From contig OZ037768.1 of assembly GCA_964035545.1 (NCBI GenBank), positions 7,183,241-7,247,240 of the forward strand: a stretch of 64,000 nucleotides of DNA. The letters run 5' to 3'. Below are positions 1-10,172 of this stretch, in pieces; the first letter of the stretch is position 1, and the number at the start of each line of letters is the position of its first letter. The notes under the pieces were generated by a model. The model searched no databases. It was given only the letters and a program-made list of their open reading frames with translations, and was not told where the DNA came from. The translations under genes and the position numbers were made by a program. The DNA is from Bugula neritina. Its lineage: Eukaryota > Bryozoa > Gymnolaemata > Cheilostomatida > Bugulidae.

Positions 1-10
1 TTCTCTAGAG

Positions 11-763
11 ATGGCGTGGGACTCAGAGCCGGCCCCAACAACTTCTACCACCAGGAAACTGCCACCCCAGTTGGAAGCAACCTCCAACTGGATTACCCCT
101 GCCACAGAGAGAGAGATCAGGACCCATCAAGGAGGTGAGGGTAATCGTGAATGCAACCTCTACCAACAGCGATTCACGACCCACCGCAGACTAAAAGTAC
201 ACTTGCCGCAACACTACATCACCACTTTCTGCCCTTGCGGAGAATATAGCTACAATCGTGACTACCTGTTGCGGCACCAACGTACTATGCAGTGTTATCA
301 AGGGCATGTCTATGAAGTAGACGAATCATCCTATCCTGCTTTTCTCAACGCCATCAAACCACTCATCACTGACTCAGCTCGGCTATCTCGCCTGGAGCAA
401 GGCTTCCCTTCCCCGCGACCCATCATCTCTGGAGCCGCAGATAAACCTACACAGTCTGCTAACTCTCCACCTCACAGTCCTATACGCATGCCGCATACCT
501 TTCCTCGTGTCGTACTACAGAGAGTAGACACAAATGCGTATACACTCCCTCCTCCTCTTCCATCCTCAGAGCGGAAACGACACAGGCAACCAACTTCCTC
601 TCGCTCGTCCTCCTGGGCCCGTAACCTACGTGAGGTAGAAGCTAGGGCGCATGACTTGGAGCAAGAAGTGTACAGGCTGGCCCCACGGGTACAGGCAGCA
701 TCCAGTGAACTCAAATACTTACAGGAGTCTATTAAACGCATGAAGCGTGCGGCCCGCAGTTAA
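11..763 (+). CDS. Zinc-finger/coiled-coil ORF of the LTR element, possibly 5'-partial
   Basis: A 250-residue ORF if it starts at the ATG at 11. The frame stays open to the left edge (codons at 2-10 are TCT CTA GAG), so the true start may be outside the window. Residues about 47-95 hold Cys/His pairs resembling degenerate C2H2 or C2HC fingers: a C..H..H block around ECNLYQQRF, then FCPCGEYSYNRDYLLRHQ followed by a Cys. The middle is rich in Pro and Ser. The last 45 residues (WARNLREVEARAHDLEQEV onward) look like a coiled coil with a basic end (KRMKRAARS). I do not recognise the family. Its place just upstream of a polypurine tract and LTR suggests an extra ORF downstream of pol. A nucleic-acid-binding role is inference. 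Confidence 0.55.
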   Translation: MAWDSEPAPTTSTTRKLPPQLEATSNWITPATEREIRTHQGGEGNRECNLYQQRFTTHRRLKVHLPQHYITTFCPCGEYSYNRDYLLRHQRTMQCYQGHVYEVDESSYPAFLNAIKPLITDSARLSRLEQGFPSPRPIISGAADKPTQSANSPPHSPIRMPHTFPRVVLQRVDTNAYTLPPPLPSSERKRHRQPTSSRSSSWARNLREVEARAHDLEQEVYRLAPRVQAASSELKYLQESIKRMKRAARS

Positions 764-1034
764 CTCGAATCTACCTACAACTCCATACTACTCATTCCCC
801 TACCTCTCTGTGGCATTCCCTACCGTAATGGTGGCACGTACTCTACATGTAGATAGGACCTTCTCTTGCTTATTACTTAGTGTGCACGTTATATATACCT
901 GTATATTTTTTTTATCAGTTGTTGTTTTTTTTGTATATACTTTTATACTGTTCTCTTACCCCCCCCCGAAGTATACGTTTTTTTTTATGTGAGTTTATTT
1001 TATCAGAAAGTGGGCTTTCTGCTGGAGGGGGCAG

Positions 1035-1312
1035 TGTGGTGGCTCGTGGAGCTACCAGCAACACAATACGCAAGGTTGCGTATTGACCCGGAACAATGTA
1101 TTAGCCAATTAGCTAGGCTGTTTTATAAGTAATAGTAGCCGCTTCGCGCTACTAGCTCAGTTGAGGATAGTGCTGTAAACTAAATAGACGTGCGTATCAT
1201 TACTGTTATACATTGGATTTTTATTATGTATTCTTGTATTAAATATAACGATATCTACTCGACTTAACTGGTGAAGTTTCTCTAGTGTTAAATAGACTCT
1301 CTTGGTGACACA
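1035..1312 (+). repeat. Putative 3' LTR
   Basis: The segment begins TGTGGTGG directly after the polypurine tract and ends near GGTGACACA, giving the usual TG...CA limits (right edge uncertain by a few bases). It holds a TATA-like TTATAAG at 1122-1128. Two strong short hairpins are present: AATACGCAA-GG-TTGCGTATT at 1065-1084, and TAGTAGC...GCTACTA at 1133-1154. The length of about 280 bp suits a small LTR. The 5' LTR is not in the window, so identity between the two LTRs cannot be tested. Confidence 0.5.
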
Positions 1313-1348
1313 TCAACCCTAAATCTGAAAACTATAACAATATCTCAC

Positions 1349-2537
1349 CAGAGCCAACTCTACTCTGCCTTCTGCTGTGTCAGTCCACTCAGTAAACTGC
1401 TCTTCTAAGGCCTCCTTTCTTCTCACTCGCTCCAACTTCTTTTGCTCTGCCAACCTTTCTCTCTCTTCTCTCTTTCTTCTTGCCTCATTTTTAATTTTAG
1501 CCAATCTGCCATGTCATAGCATATTATTTATTTTTGAGGCCATTAAAATTTAGAAGAAAACATCTATGCTTGTACAACAAACGAGTAAAGAATGACTCAC
1601 TTGTTATCTTCCAACTCAAATATTTGAGCTTTTAATGCTTCTCCGACTTCTCTCAAACTTTTAACATAAGGAGACGCTTCGGACAAGTTACTGTATCGCG
1701 GGTTGTTTCTCATCAAGTATTGTGCGAGGTAGTTTATGGGATTAAAATTCGGGTCACTTTCTGTTTTGCTAGCCAATTCCAATTTATCTGCTTCCATTAA
1801 CAGTTTTTCAACTCCAAGAATTAGAGTTGGTAAAATATTTTCTACCAAGAATGCTCTAGCATCAAGGGTCACCTGCATTAACATTTGACACGTAAAATGT
1901 TATGTAAAAATGAAAATAGATGAAAAGACTAGCGTAAGATTAGCAAGGTTTGGTAGTAAAAACCGTTTAAAAACTTTTGAATTAGTGAAAGTTTACACCC
2001 ATAAGCTATGTGCTTATTCAATGTATAAATACAAATTCACATCAAATGTATGCAAAAGATATCATCTTCAAACAATTTGTTTTGCATACAGCAAGAACTC
2101 ACTTCGTTATCATTCATCCATTCTCTTGCCAACATTTCTGTAGGAATTTTTCGAGCGAGTTTTTGTGCTTTTTCTTTAGAAGCTCGTGTATTTAGCTTTT
2201 TAGCATCACGCTGAAAACTTAGTTGTCTAAAAAATGTCTGTTCATGTTGTCTCTGCCATTTACTAGGAGAGGGTGGAGTTTCAACCTGCAGCATAAACAC
2301 TCCTATAATAGTCAACACAGCTGCAAAAAATGTTTAGCTAAAAACTCACTATTATATCATATTTTGCAGGAAACTCCTAAATACTAAAAGCATATAAAAC
2401 CTAAATACCTCTTTGATTAAAAAAGCACTGGGTACTCTGTTCATAGCTGGAGATCGTGGAGGGGTCATTCCAACTGACCCAGCTGAGCTCAATCGCCCAT
2501 TGCCAGAGTGCTTGAAAGCATTTGCTGTTTCTGCCAT
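1349..2537 (-). CDS. EFCAB5: EFCAB5-like protein, N-terminal four coding exons (partial)
   Basis: Exons on the minus strand are 2409-2537 (ATG at 2537), 2103-2285, 1601-1872 and 1349-1505. All junctions are GT-AG and the phases join (0, 0, 2, 0). The fourth exon is followed by a good donor (GTGAGA), so the gene continues left of the window. The product starts with a Ser/Pro-rich leader, then a basic helical stretch. Next comes a Dpy-30/RIIa-like helical motif (VENILPTLILGVEKLL, then NPINYLAQYLMRNNPRYSN), and finally a highly charged coiled coil (KNEARRKREERERLAEQKK) ending in FTEWTDTAEG. From memory this order fits EFCAB5, a cilium/sperm-associated protein with EF-hands further on. No EF-hand is visible here, so another Dpy-30-motif axonemal protein remains possible. 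Confidence 0.5.
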
Positions 2538-3769
2538 ATTCTAGTTTCATAAAATAAACAAACTAAAAATATATCTTGATTTTTCACCAAAATGTAAAAT
2601 CTATATAAAATTATAGTTATTAAAGTGACTCGCTCATACACATAATTTTTTGTAATAAATTATTCTTTTCACAAAGCCTGAAAAATGGTATATTTAGAGT
2701 AAATAAATAAAAGTTATAATATATACATTACTAAATAATACAGCAATAAAAGAAAGTGCAATTGTTATTAGTAATTGGCAGCTATTCTTATTCTAGAATG
2801 TCATGCTTCATTTTTATATTAGTGACTTCAGTTTATACTTATACTCAAAAGTAGTTTTAAGAAGCCTGCATAAGTTTTAAGTTATTACTGTTTTAAAAAA
2901 GCTAAATTTTTGTAGTTTTCTGTCCCACCTTCAACATAGATTTAAAATAGTATAAGTATACTTTATAAATTTCTTACTCTTACTGATTCTGATTGAGACT
3001 CAGACTGAGAAGCTTAATTTTGTATTTGAATTCAAATTAAAATGACCCAATATATCATCTTTATATAAAACTTTAATTATCTAAACACTTTCTTTTTAAA
3101 TCAAACGAGGTGGCATGCAATGATGATCATTGCAATATTTTAAAGACTAAAACACTATGATGATGATGATCAAGTATTCACAGTATGACTATCGCGGTTA
3201 TACATTTAGCAGCTGCAGTATATTAAGTAGTTCCGATAGATTGACGTTGGCGCCACAACACTATTAATTTTTAAAATAACAATAACTACCTGCTGTTTGC
3301 AACGATTAAACTTATGGTTGCTAAGGCACGCGATGTTTTCGCAGGTGTACGATGTGATTTGATACTGAGTAGACAAATCCATTAGTAATGTGATCAAGAT
3401 GAAAAAAGTCACAAATTAAACTTTTATTGATTGCGACGCACCAATACAATGCCTGGTTGCAAGTCAAGTTTGCTAATCGGTGCAACCACTATTGCTACAG
3501 ATTTGATAATAACCATTTTCTCAAACACATAGAAGATATGAAACAATGAATAATAAACAGTGATCATTCAGCAAAGCTAAATACACAGATTTTTCGGAAG
3601 CTTGAAAATAATGCTTTTCTATGATGGTGCTAAAAATAGCCTGATCTATGCAAACTCTTATCTTGCATGTGGTAATTCACACAAATGTTCATTCACTTAA
3701 ACATATTTTAAGACCTGTCTGCCAATTAAGCAAAACATAAAAGTAACTGACCGTTGATCCATCAGAATC
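2538..3769. other. Divergent spacer between the EFCAB5-like and secreted-peptide genes
   Basis: About 1.2 kb separates two divergently read genes and probably holds both promoters. Most is AT-rich with no coding signal. A locally CpG-containing patch at about 3190-3360 could be a minus-strand non-coding first exon: an AGCAG|GTAGTT donor lies at about 3290, and an acceptor-like TAG precedes the EFCAB5-like ATG. This is a suggestion only. A degenerate CTGA/CAGT-type repeat (ACTGATTCTGATTGAGACTC) lies at about 2980-3015. Confidence 0.3.
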
Positions 3770-4720
3770 ATGGAGTTGAAGTACTTTGCACTCATCTTGA
3801 TTCTTGGGTAAAATATTTTTATGGAATGAAAATAATTTATGCCAATTAGTCTGTAATATCATTTCTACCCACTTCGCTTTGTATCTCTATTGTTTACGTA
3901 GATGTTTATTGATCATGTGCTATGAGTTACAGTTTTATCATTGTATATTTATAACTACTATGCTATCTATTTCATATTAATTATGTGTATATATTTTATT
4001 TATGTAGAATCTCTCAACTGCAAGGTGAAATTATTGAGCAGAAGCCAATAATAGAACAGAGACCTGTAGACTGGAAGAACTTTTTACAACAGCCAATTGG
4101 AGGTTACCCCAAAGCTACTAAGGTCCGCAAGCTATAACTATTTGTTCACATCTGTTACGTTTTAAAGCACTGTCACATGTTGTGCACTAAACTAAGGGCT
4201 TCTATCCTTGCAGGATGAAGGTGCAGCATGCAGGTTTAGCAGTGAATGTCTATCAGGTTGCTGTTCTGGTCAGTCTCGTAGAACATGTGGTGTTGCTGGC
4301 CAGCTTGGAGACTCTTGCAGCAACTTCCAAGTAAAAGGTGGTGCATATCCGGCAGGGTGCCCATGTGCAAACGGTATATCTTAACATATTTGTATGGTTT
4401 CTAATTATTTTTTGTAACTCTTTTAAATTGACAACTTCTCCATACAACGGCAAGGTCACATTTTTCTTTTCCCACCAGTAACTACAATTCTATTTTTATA
4501 CAATTAAACTTTAACTCCAAGTGGTTTCTTCCAGAATGTTAGTACGTAGTACTGATTAGCTTGGAAGTTAAAGTCAAATGCTAAAACAACTGTTAAGGTT
4601 GCAGATATCGTGGTTGTACTGCACAACTGAATTTAAGGGACCTTCATTTAACTGTTGTGTAACCATATTATTCTGTTTGCAGGGCTGACATGTGAAGGAT
4701 TTGTGTGTCATTTAAAATAA
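3770..4720 (+). CDS. Small secreted ten-cysteine peptide (colipase/Dickkopf/prokineticin-like)
   Basis: Four exons join in frame: 3770-3807, 4008-4122, 4214-4373 and 4683-4720, ending at TAA 4718-4720. The precursor is about 116 residues. Exon 1 plus the start of exon 2 encode a signal peptide (MELKYFALILILG then ISQLQG). A linker rich in Gln, Ile and Pro follows, then a C-terminal domain with exactly ten cysteines: ACRF, ECLSGCC, RTCG, DSC, GCPC, TCEG and VCHLK. Ten Cys with an adjacent CC is typical of the five-disulfide colipase/Dickkopf/prokineticin fold, including invertebrate astakine-type cytokines. The exact subfamily is not assignable. The exon 2 donor (AAG|GTCCGC) is weak; the others are normal. 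The gene converges with the GST theta gene on its right. A role as an extracellular signal is inferred. Confidence 0.7.
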
Positions 4721-4721
4721 A
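4716..4721 (+). terminator. AATAAA poly(A) signal overlapping the stop codon
   Basis: AATAAA at 4716-4721 contains the TAA stop (4718-4720) of the secreted-peptide gene. A second AATAAA lies at about 4879-4884 and may be the one used, since the first would give an almost UTR-less transcript. Confidence 0.35.
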
Positions 4722-4909
4722 TCACATATCATGGATGTCTGGATTGCATGCTACAGATTTATTGAATTTTAACACTTGAAAAGTTAAAAATATACATCTA
4801 AATTAATTCTTGTTCATCAGTAACAAGTTACGTTCAATTTTCACAAAAAATGTTGTCACCCGTCCTTTAAAATTGAAAATAAAATAATTGAGAGGAATAC
4901 ACACTGATA

Positions 4910-4915
4910 TTTATT
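4910..4915 (-). terminator. Poly(A) signal of the left GST theta gene
   Basis: TTTATT on the plus strand (AATAAA on the minus strand) lies about 90 nt past the GST stop codon at 5006-5008, a normal spacing for a 3' end. Confidence 0.4.
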
Positions 4916-5005
4916 TTGCTTTTTGTGTAAAGCATCTATGAACTTTCAGTACAAATTTGAAGACAGAAAGGAGAAATTATAGAGAAAAGCTGTCTGTTTG
5001 TCTAT

Positions 5006-7683
5006 TTACAGTTTTGGCACTAATATTTCCATTCTTCTGACTTTTTCACCTGCTTTTAATATGAAGCTATGCGCATCATCAAAAATAGATGCACCTACAG
5101 ACTCTCTCACTAACTCAATCCATTTTGCAACTTTAGGATAGTGGGTGAGCACATCCATGCCAAGACCCACCTGTACTTGCATCACTTCGCAAACACCCAA
5201 AAGATCTGCTATAGACAATGAGTCACTATTCACAAATGGCGTATCCTTGAGATAAACTTGCTCGATTCTTTCCAGTGATGCTTTCAATACCTTAACACCC
5301 AACTGAACTGATTTCTCATCTATTGGCATTTTTCCCGATGCCGGTTGAGAGAACTACAAAAAGTGAAAACCTAAAACTGAAATCCATGTGTCTGATAAGA
5401 TATCATGCAAGTCAAAAACATGAAATAAACAATAAATAGTATTAGCAATATGCACAACAAAACGTAGAGTGAGTCATTTGCACTTATTGCAAGAATAACC
5501 TTGTCATACCAGAGCTACAAACAGAATACTGCCACCATATCGCAGATTAAGATGCTGCCAGTGAGTAAACGCCTCTATCTTAGCACGATGCCGTAAGTCT
5601 TTAGGGTAAAGAGAATGGATGTTGTGTTTGTTACACAAATACTGCAGAATGGGGACACTAAAACAAATACATTTGTGGAAGGTACAGAATGGTCTGTTTT
5701 AGATATGCCAGACTTTCTATATATTAGCTGCAGCAACATAAATTCAAAGCCTATAGCTAACAGACTAGCATTATAGTCGTATAGCATATAATAGGGATTA
5801 CCAACTAACAATCATTTTAATTTTAGAAATTTACCATTCAAGCCATTGTCAACTAAAAAGTTTGTAATGTTAAAAAATTGGAACTGGTATCAACAGACAA
5901 AATCAGTCACAGTTTATTAATAACTTGCTGCTTTATAAAAATGTATTGTTTTTATTTCTGTGTAAGCCTACTCTTATATGAAAATAAGGCAAATATTAAA
6001 AAATAATTCATTGTTCAGATTTAAGTAAAGATATATTAGACAATAAACCAACGTACACGTATTACAAATAAAGACTATGATTTACCTTTCTGAAAGAAGA
6101 AATCCACCATCATCTATAGCAGGAACAGTATGAAAAGGGTTTATCTTCAAAAACTCCGCTTTATTATGTTCACCTAACAAAAGGTAAAAAAAAACTCAAT
6201 ACAGTGGGCGCACAACTACAAGAAATGTCTGAATAAGGTAAATACTTGGTATAAAGGAGTCCAGTTGGTTGATGTTCAGATGTGCACACAGAGTTGGAAA
6301 AATAAAGCTACTTTTGCTGTTTGCAGACTCTTATATTGTTGGCCAGTTGGAAATAAAGGGAGATGTAAAAATAAAAATAACACTACGCCCCTATGCGTTG
6401 GTTATGTGAATAGATCTTTCCTTCGATGCACGGAGCCGGTGGCTTCGAATGAAAGCACAACCACAAAGCAAATTGATTTATACTGATCTATTCTAAGCAT
6501 GTGGATGTAGTATAAAAAACTCTGCAAAGACAATGCATAGCACATACATACTTGCAAATAATGGCTACTCTCTGTTCATGACTATGCATTATGCATGTTA
6601 CTGCATATTGCATACTCTAGCCTAATTAGCAAATGAAGACAAGTGCTTTTTTTGGGAATGGAAAGCAGTGACAGGGTTGCAATGAAAGAGAACTGTATTC
6701 TATCACTTGAAAGTTGAATAAATTCTTATCTACACAGTACTGCATTATCACATTGCACCAGGCATTTGAATTCCACATTAAAAATGCAGTGTGATTATAG
6801 AAGGTCAAAGAGTACCTTGTTTGGTACTTCTGTCTTTCTAGCTAATATGTCAGATTATTGAGAAGTCTTAAACTTCCCGATGTTTTAGCTATTTACTAAC
6901 GGTTTATGGGTAATGTAAATTTAATTATATTTAATGAATAATGAGCAACTGTAGGAACTTTTAAATGATAAGTTTAAATCACTTGGCAATATAATTGGTA
7001 ATAAGTGTTGCATAAAAACTTACTCTACAATAACTAATCAAAATATACAATATCCATCAAAGTGAAGCATCATATGGCATCAGGAGTAAATCAACAAAAC
7101 TCTATAAACCTATGCATGGCCTTTTATTGGCATAAGATGTTGGGACTTTACATAAGTTGGGAAAGCTTTTCCCTAATGCATGATAGCTTTTCACATATCA
7201 TCTCAGCCAGCTATATTATGCTTTTTTCACATTCATTATAGCTAATACACAGAAGCTAACTTTTTTGACTAGTATAAAAGCCTAGCATTTTTCACTTATC
7301 CACACTTTCGTCTCACACTTGTAACTTGCAACTTATACCTTATTATATAACCTTTTTCACATTGCTATTTTCTTTCAGTCTGCGACAATAAATATTTATT
7401 TCCATACACATAAAACACAACATAAGAAATGTGTTGTCTCAATACTCTGTGTTTATAAAAATATTATCATTGTATTAATAATGACTACAGCCATTCTTAG
7501 AGTTCACAGTTATGCTAGTACTAATCAACATAATTACAGTTTGTAAATTTATATACTTAGGAAAGAACACTTGTCTTTTCTAAGGGCTACATGTTGAATG
7601 GTGTGCGAAATTTGAGTAAATTTTAGAAATATGTACAATGCTCTAGAAGGCTGAGATATTAAATCCACATATGCTTTAAGCAT
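5006..7683 (-). CDS. GSTT: Glutathione S-transferase theta, left copy (splice donor of exon 1 abnormal)
   Basis: Exons by comparison with the right copy are 7575-7683 (ATG at 7683), 6086-6173, 5510-5657 and 5006-5353. Lengths are 109, 88, 148 and 348 bp, coding 230 residues. The N-terminal thioredoxin fold has the theta-class active-site context LISQPSRALYIFLK (the Ser of SQPS is the expected catalytic residue). The glutathione-site loop is NPFHTVPAIDDG...LLSES. The C-terminal all-helical domain includes EAFTHWQHLNLR and SLSIADLLGVCEVMQVQ. The enzyme conjugates glutathione to electrophiles in the cytosol. After exon 1 the expected GT is replaced: AAAAG is followed by ACAAGT, where the paralogue has GTAAAT. 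Using the GT three bases later breaks the frame. The copy may be failing, may splice unusually, or may contain a sequence error. Confidence 0.8.
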
Positions 7684-7755
7684 CTTGATCTTGATTTTAG
7701 AATGCCAAAATTCTTATGACTCAACTCCTACTCTGTAAATGTAAAAAATATTGCT

Positions 7756-7965
7756 ATTATAATTATGGTTTTAGGCAAAAATGGCACAAGTACGAGTAAT
7801 AATGGCACAAATGGAAAAGTATGTAAAAATGGCACACTGATGTTAAATTTGCCCAAACCTCAAACCCCAGTATTGTAAATATGCCATTTCTACCTGTGCC
7901 ATCATTACCTGTGCCATTTTTATTTATGTCATTTTTACCGGACATCTATAACTATAATCATACTA
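7756..7965. repeat. Foldback (inverted-repeat) element
   Basis: A left arm carrying AAAATGGCACAAGTA and AATAATGGCACAAATGG is matched in reverse complement by a right arm with TACCTGTGCCATCATTACC and GTGCCATTTTTAT. The outer flanks also pair loosely (TATAATTATGG versus CTATAATCATA). It lies upstream of the left GST exon 1. No coding capacity is seen, so it is likely a small non-autonomous foldback or MITE relic. Confidence 0.5.
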
Positions 7966-8329
7966 TAAATGCTTTTTATTTCAACTATAGCTAAAATTAT
8001 ATTTATTAGAGAACATTTTTTAAGCTATACAAATCAAAATGTTTAGCTATAATTACTATCTATCAGACTTCGGGTCAATATTAATATAACATTATCTATT
8101 CCCAAAAGTAAACAGAGTTACTGCAAAGCAACTAGAAAAATATTTAGTCTCAGATTTAAGTTTTACTTGAATAATCTTTTAGGTTTTAAGGCAATACTAA
8201 CAGCTGTTTTTTAAGTTTAAGTTTTAGTGTAAATGTTGGATTGAAAGGAAAAGGCCAATGTGTAAATTTAAATCATTACAATAACTATTAGTATAGCAAT
8301 CAAATTTAAGCTCGATGACAGATGGCTAG

Positions 8330-8650
8330 AACCAAAACTTTTACTCGTTTATTACTCATTACTGATTACTCATTAGACTTAGTTACACTTACTGTCTTTG
8401 TTACTATTAGTCAATAACTTCAAGTTTTAATTTAAAAATAACTTTAGGTGAGTGAGTAATTGAGTGGTAGTGATTCACTTTCAGATGGTAAAACTGAATG
8501 TAGATTCAATTAATATTATAGACTTAGAGTTTAGTGGTTTTGAGTTGGCTTCATAAAAAAACTAAAAAGAAACCTACTGGAAAATTTGAGCTTTGCTAAC
8601 AGTAACTGCTATTAGTATTACTTATTAGTTATTACTTATTAGTAATACAC
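8330..8650. repeat. Degenerate TTACTATTAGT-type repeat
   Basis: The sequence runs through variants of TTACTCATTACTGATTAC and TACTATTAG with self-complementary short words, in the spacer between the GST copies. Similar material lies at 12170-12660 and 13250-13620. There is no clear unit boundary, and it is treated as an old degenerate simple repeat. Confidence 0.4.
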
Positions 8651-8836
8651 ATAATTTGAGAAATTAAGGATGAGAATAGCATAAACCTTAACATATAAGA
8701 TCCAAATGGTTCATTATTTCTAAACTCAAAGGGTTAAACTTATTATAAATATATTTATTATATTCATATTGATATTGATAATTTAAATTTTTATACATCA
8801 CTCCGATTATTTGCAAGTTGCAACGGTGGTTCTTTA

Positions 8837-9003
8837 AGAAAGTTGCTAGAAGTAGCACCAAGTTCATGATCACTGAGTGCAGTAGTTTGAAAGTTTTAAG
8901 TTCGAAGTTGGGGTAGGAACCCTGAATCCCCAACTCTAAACTCAAGATCATAAATTACTGCACTCAATGAGTTGGTACTAGTAAATGTAGCAACTTTCAC
9001 TTT
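8837..9003. repeat. Long imperfect hairpin
   Basis: The left arm (GAAAGTTGCTAG..., GAGTGCAGTAGTTT, AGTTGGGG) is the inverted partner of the right arm (CCCCAACT, AATTACTGCACTC, AGCAACTTTC). The loop is only a few bases around 8918-8925. The stem is about 80 bp with scattered mismatches. It may be a foldback transposon relic or a locus giving a long RNA hairpin. Neither can be decided here. Confidence 0.55.
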
Positions 9004-9143
9004 CGTTTCCTAGACTCACGCAACCTTCAACTTAGCAATGCTGGCCGTAAGTTTGGTTACGAACTAACGGGGCGAAGTAACAGATAACGAAATAAATCAT
9101 ACTAAGGCCAGGTTCTGCAAAGGGGTCTCTTGCACGCCCACAA

Positions 9144-9275
9144 CGCACGTGTTGATTTGAACGACAAATTATTTTTGCGCGTATAAAAGTAAGGGCCTGG
9201 CTTGAAGTATTTCAAGCCAAAGGGTTAAAGGTCCAATATCACTCCGCTTCAAGCATTCCATCCTCTACCAAAATG
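9144..9275 (+). promoter_or_regulatory. Possible TATA promoter and orphan first exon
   Basis: In a locally CpG-richer patch (about 9005-9260) there is an E-box CACGTG at 9146-9151 and a clean TATAAAAG at 9182-9189. About 90 bp downstream, CAAAATG at 9273 opens a six-codon start (MFSLVA) that runs into a GT donor at 9292. Downstream exons were looked for on the plus strand up to about 12.3 kb and none convinced me. It could be the start of a small secreted-protein gene or a decayed one. Confidence 0.3.
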
Positions 9276-10172
9276 TTTTCATTAGTAGCAGGTACCCCCA
9301 AATGACTTATCAGTTATAAACACTATTATCTCTATCTAAAGCAGAATAATATCTTAGAAAAGAGATATTTAGTGTAATATTTGTAATAGCATCAGCACAA
9401 AGTTGTAGTTAAACTCAATTTTTTGTCTATATTGGGCAAACTTCCAAAATTTTCACAGATTTTATTTTATTTTTAATGACCATGACCAGTGAATTTTTTC
9501 AATAATTATAATCATGTGGTTTATTTGGACTCATAGATGCAAAGGCAGAAATATAAAGCACTAGTTCAGCATTAGTTAGAGTTTTATTCTGTTTTAGAAG
9601 GCGTGGAATTTCATTTGGAGTATTGAATAAAATATTGCATTTTATAATTAATAATTAATATTGTTGTGTATACTGATAGGTCTACTAATATCTACCTACA
9701 ATTTTTTAGGTTGCTTCATGCAATAGAAAAGGTAGAAATTTAACTTAAATGCTCATTTTTCTAGATAAACTTGTTGTGTAAACAAAAAGCTAATCTTACA
9801 ATCTGTTGCCATCAAATTATTCAATATATATCAATTTAATAGATAACACTCTAATAAAGCTGAATTTCTCATTGAAAATAATCAATTAGTAAAGTGTACT
9901 ATCAATATGGTTTTATTGTTGAAAGTGCCTTTAAAGGCTAGTCTTGTTATATATTTTACAAGAAATAATAGTTGTTTAGTGGATAGATTATAGACTAAAA
10001 TTAAACGTGATTTATATAAAAAGTTGCATCACAATTCATTAAAAAACTACCTTTAAGAAAATAATTCATAACAAAAATACCTAACAAAGAAATTAAAATT
10101 TTTATATAACTACCTTTCAATTTTATATAAGTCAGAATTTAGCTACATTTTAACTTGTAAAAGTTTCAGCAT

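Larger units (their letters stand above)
1..1312 (+). mobile_element. 3' end of an LTR retrotransposon (probably Ty3/gypsy-like)
   Basis: An ORF (2-763) is followed by about 270 bp of T-rich, non-coding sequence. A purine-rich tract then ends at GGAGGGGGCAG (1024-1034), directly before a TG-starting segment that looks like a 3' LTR. This order (last ORF, polypurine tract, LTR) is the normal 3' end of an LTR element. The gag-pol part would lie left of the window and cannot be seen, so the superfamily is inferred. The element sits on the + strand, just beyond the last visible exon of the EFCAB5-like gene, which reads the opposite way, so it may be inside an intron of that gene. No target-site duplication can be checked because the 5' end is missing. 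Confidence 0.55.

Noticed and set aside
3206-3412. 68-residue minus-strand ORF with a hydrophobic start and several Cys
   Set aside because: It needs a non-ATG start and has no second exon in a compatible phase. At best it marks a non-coding first exon.
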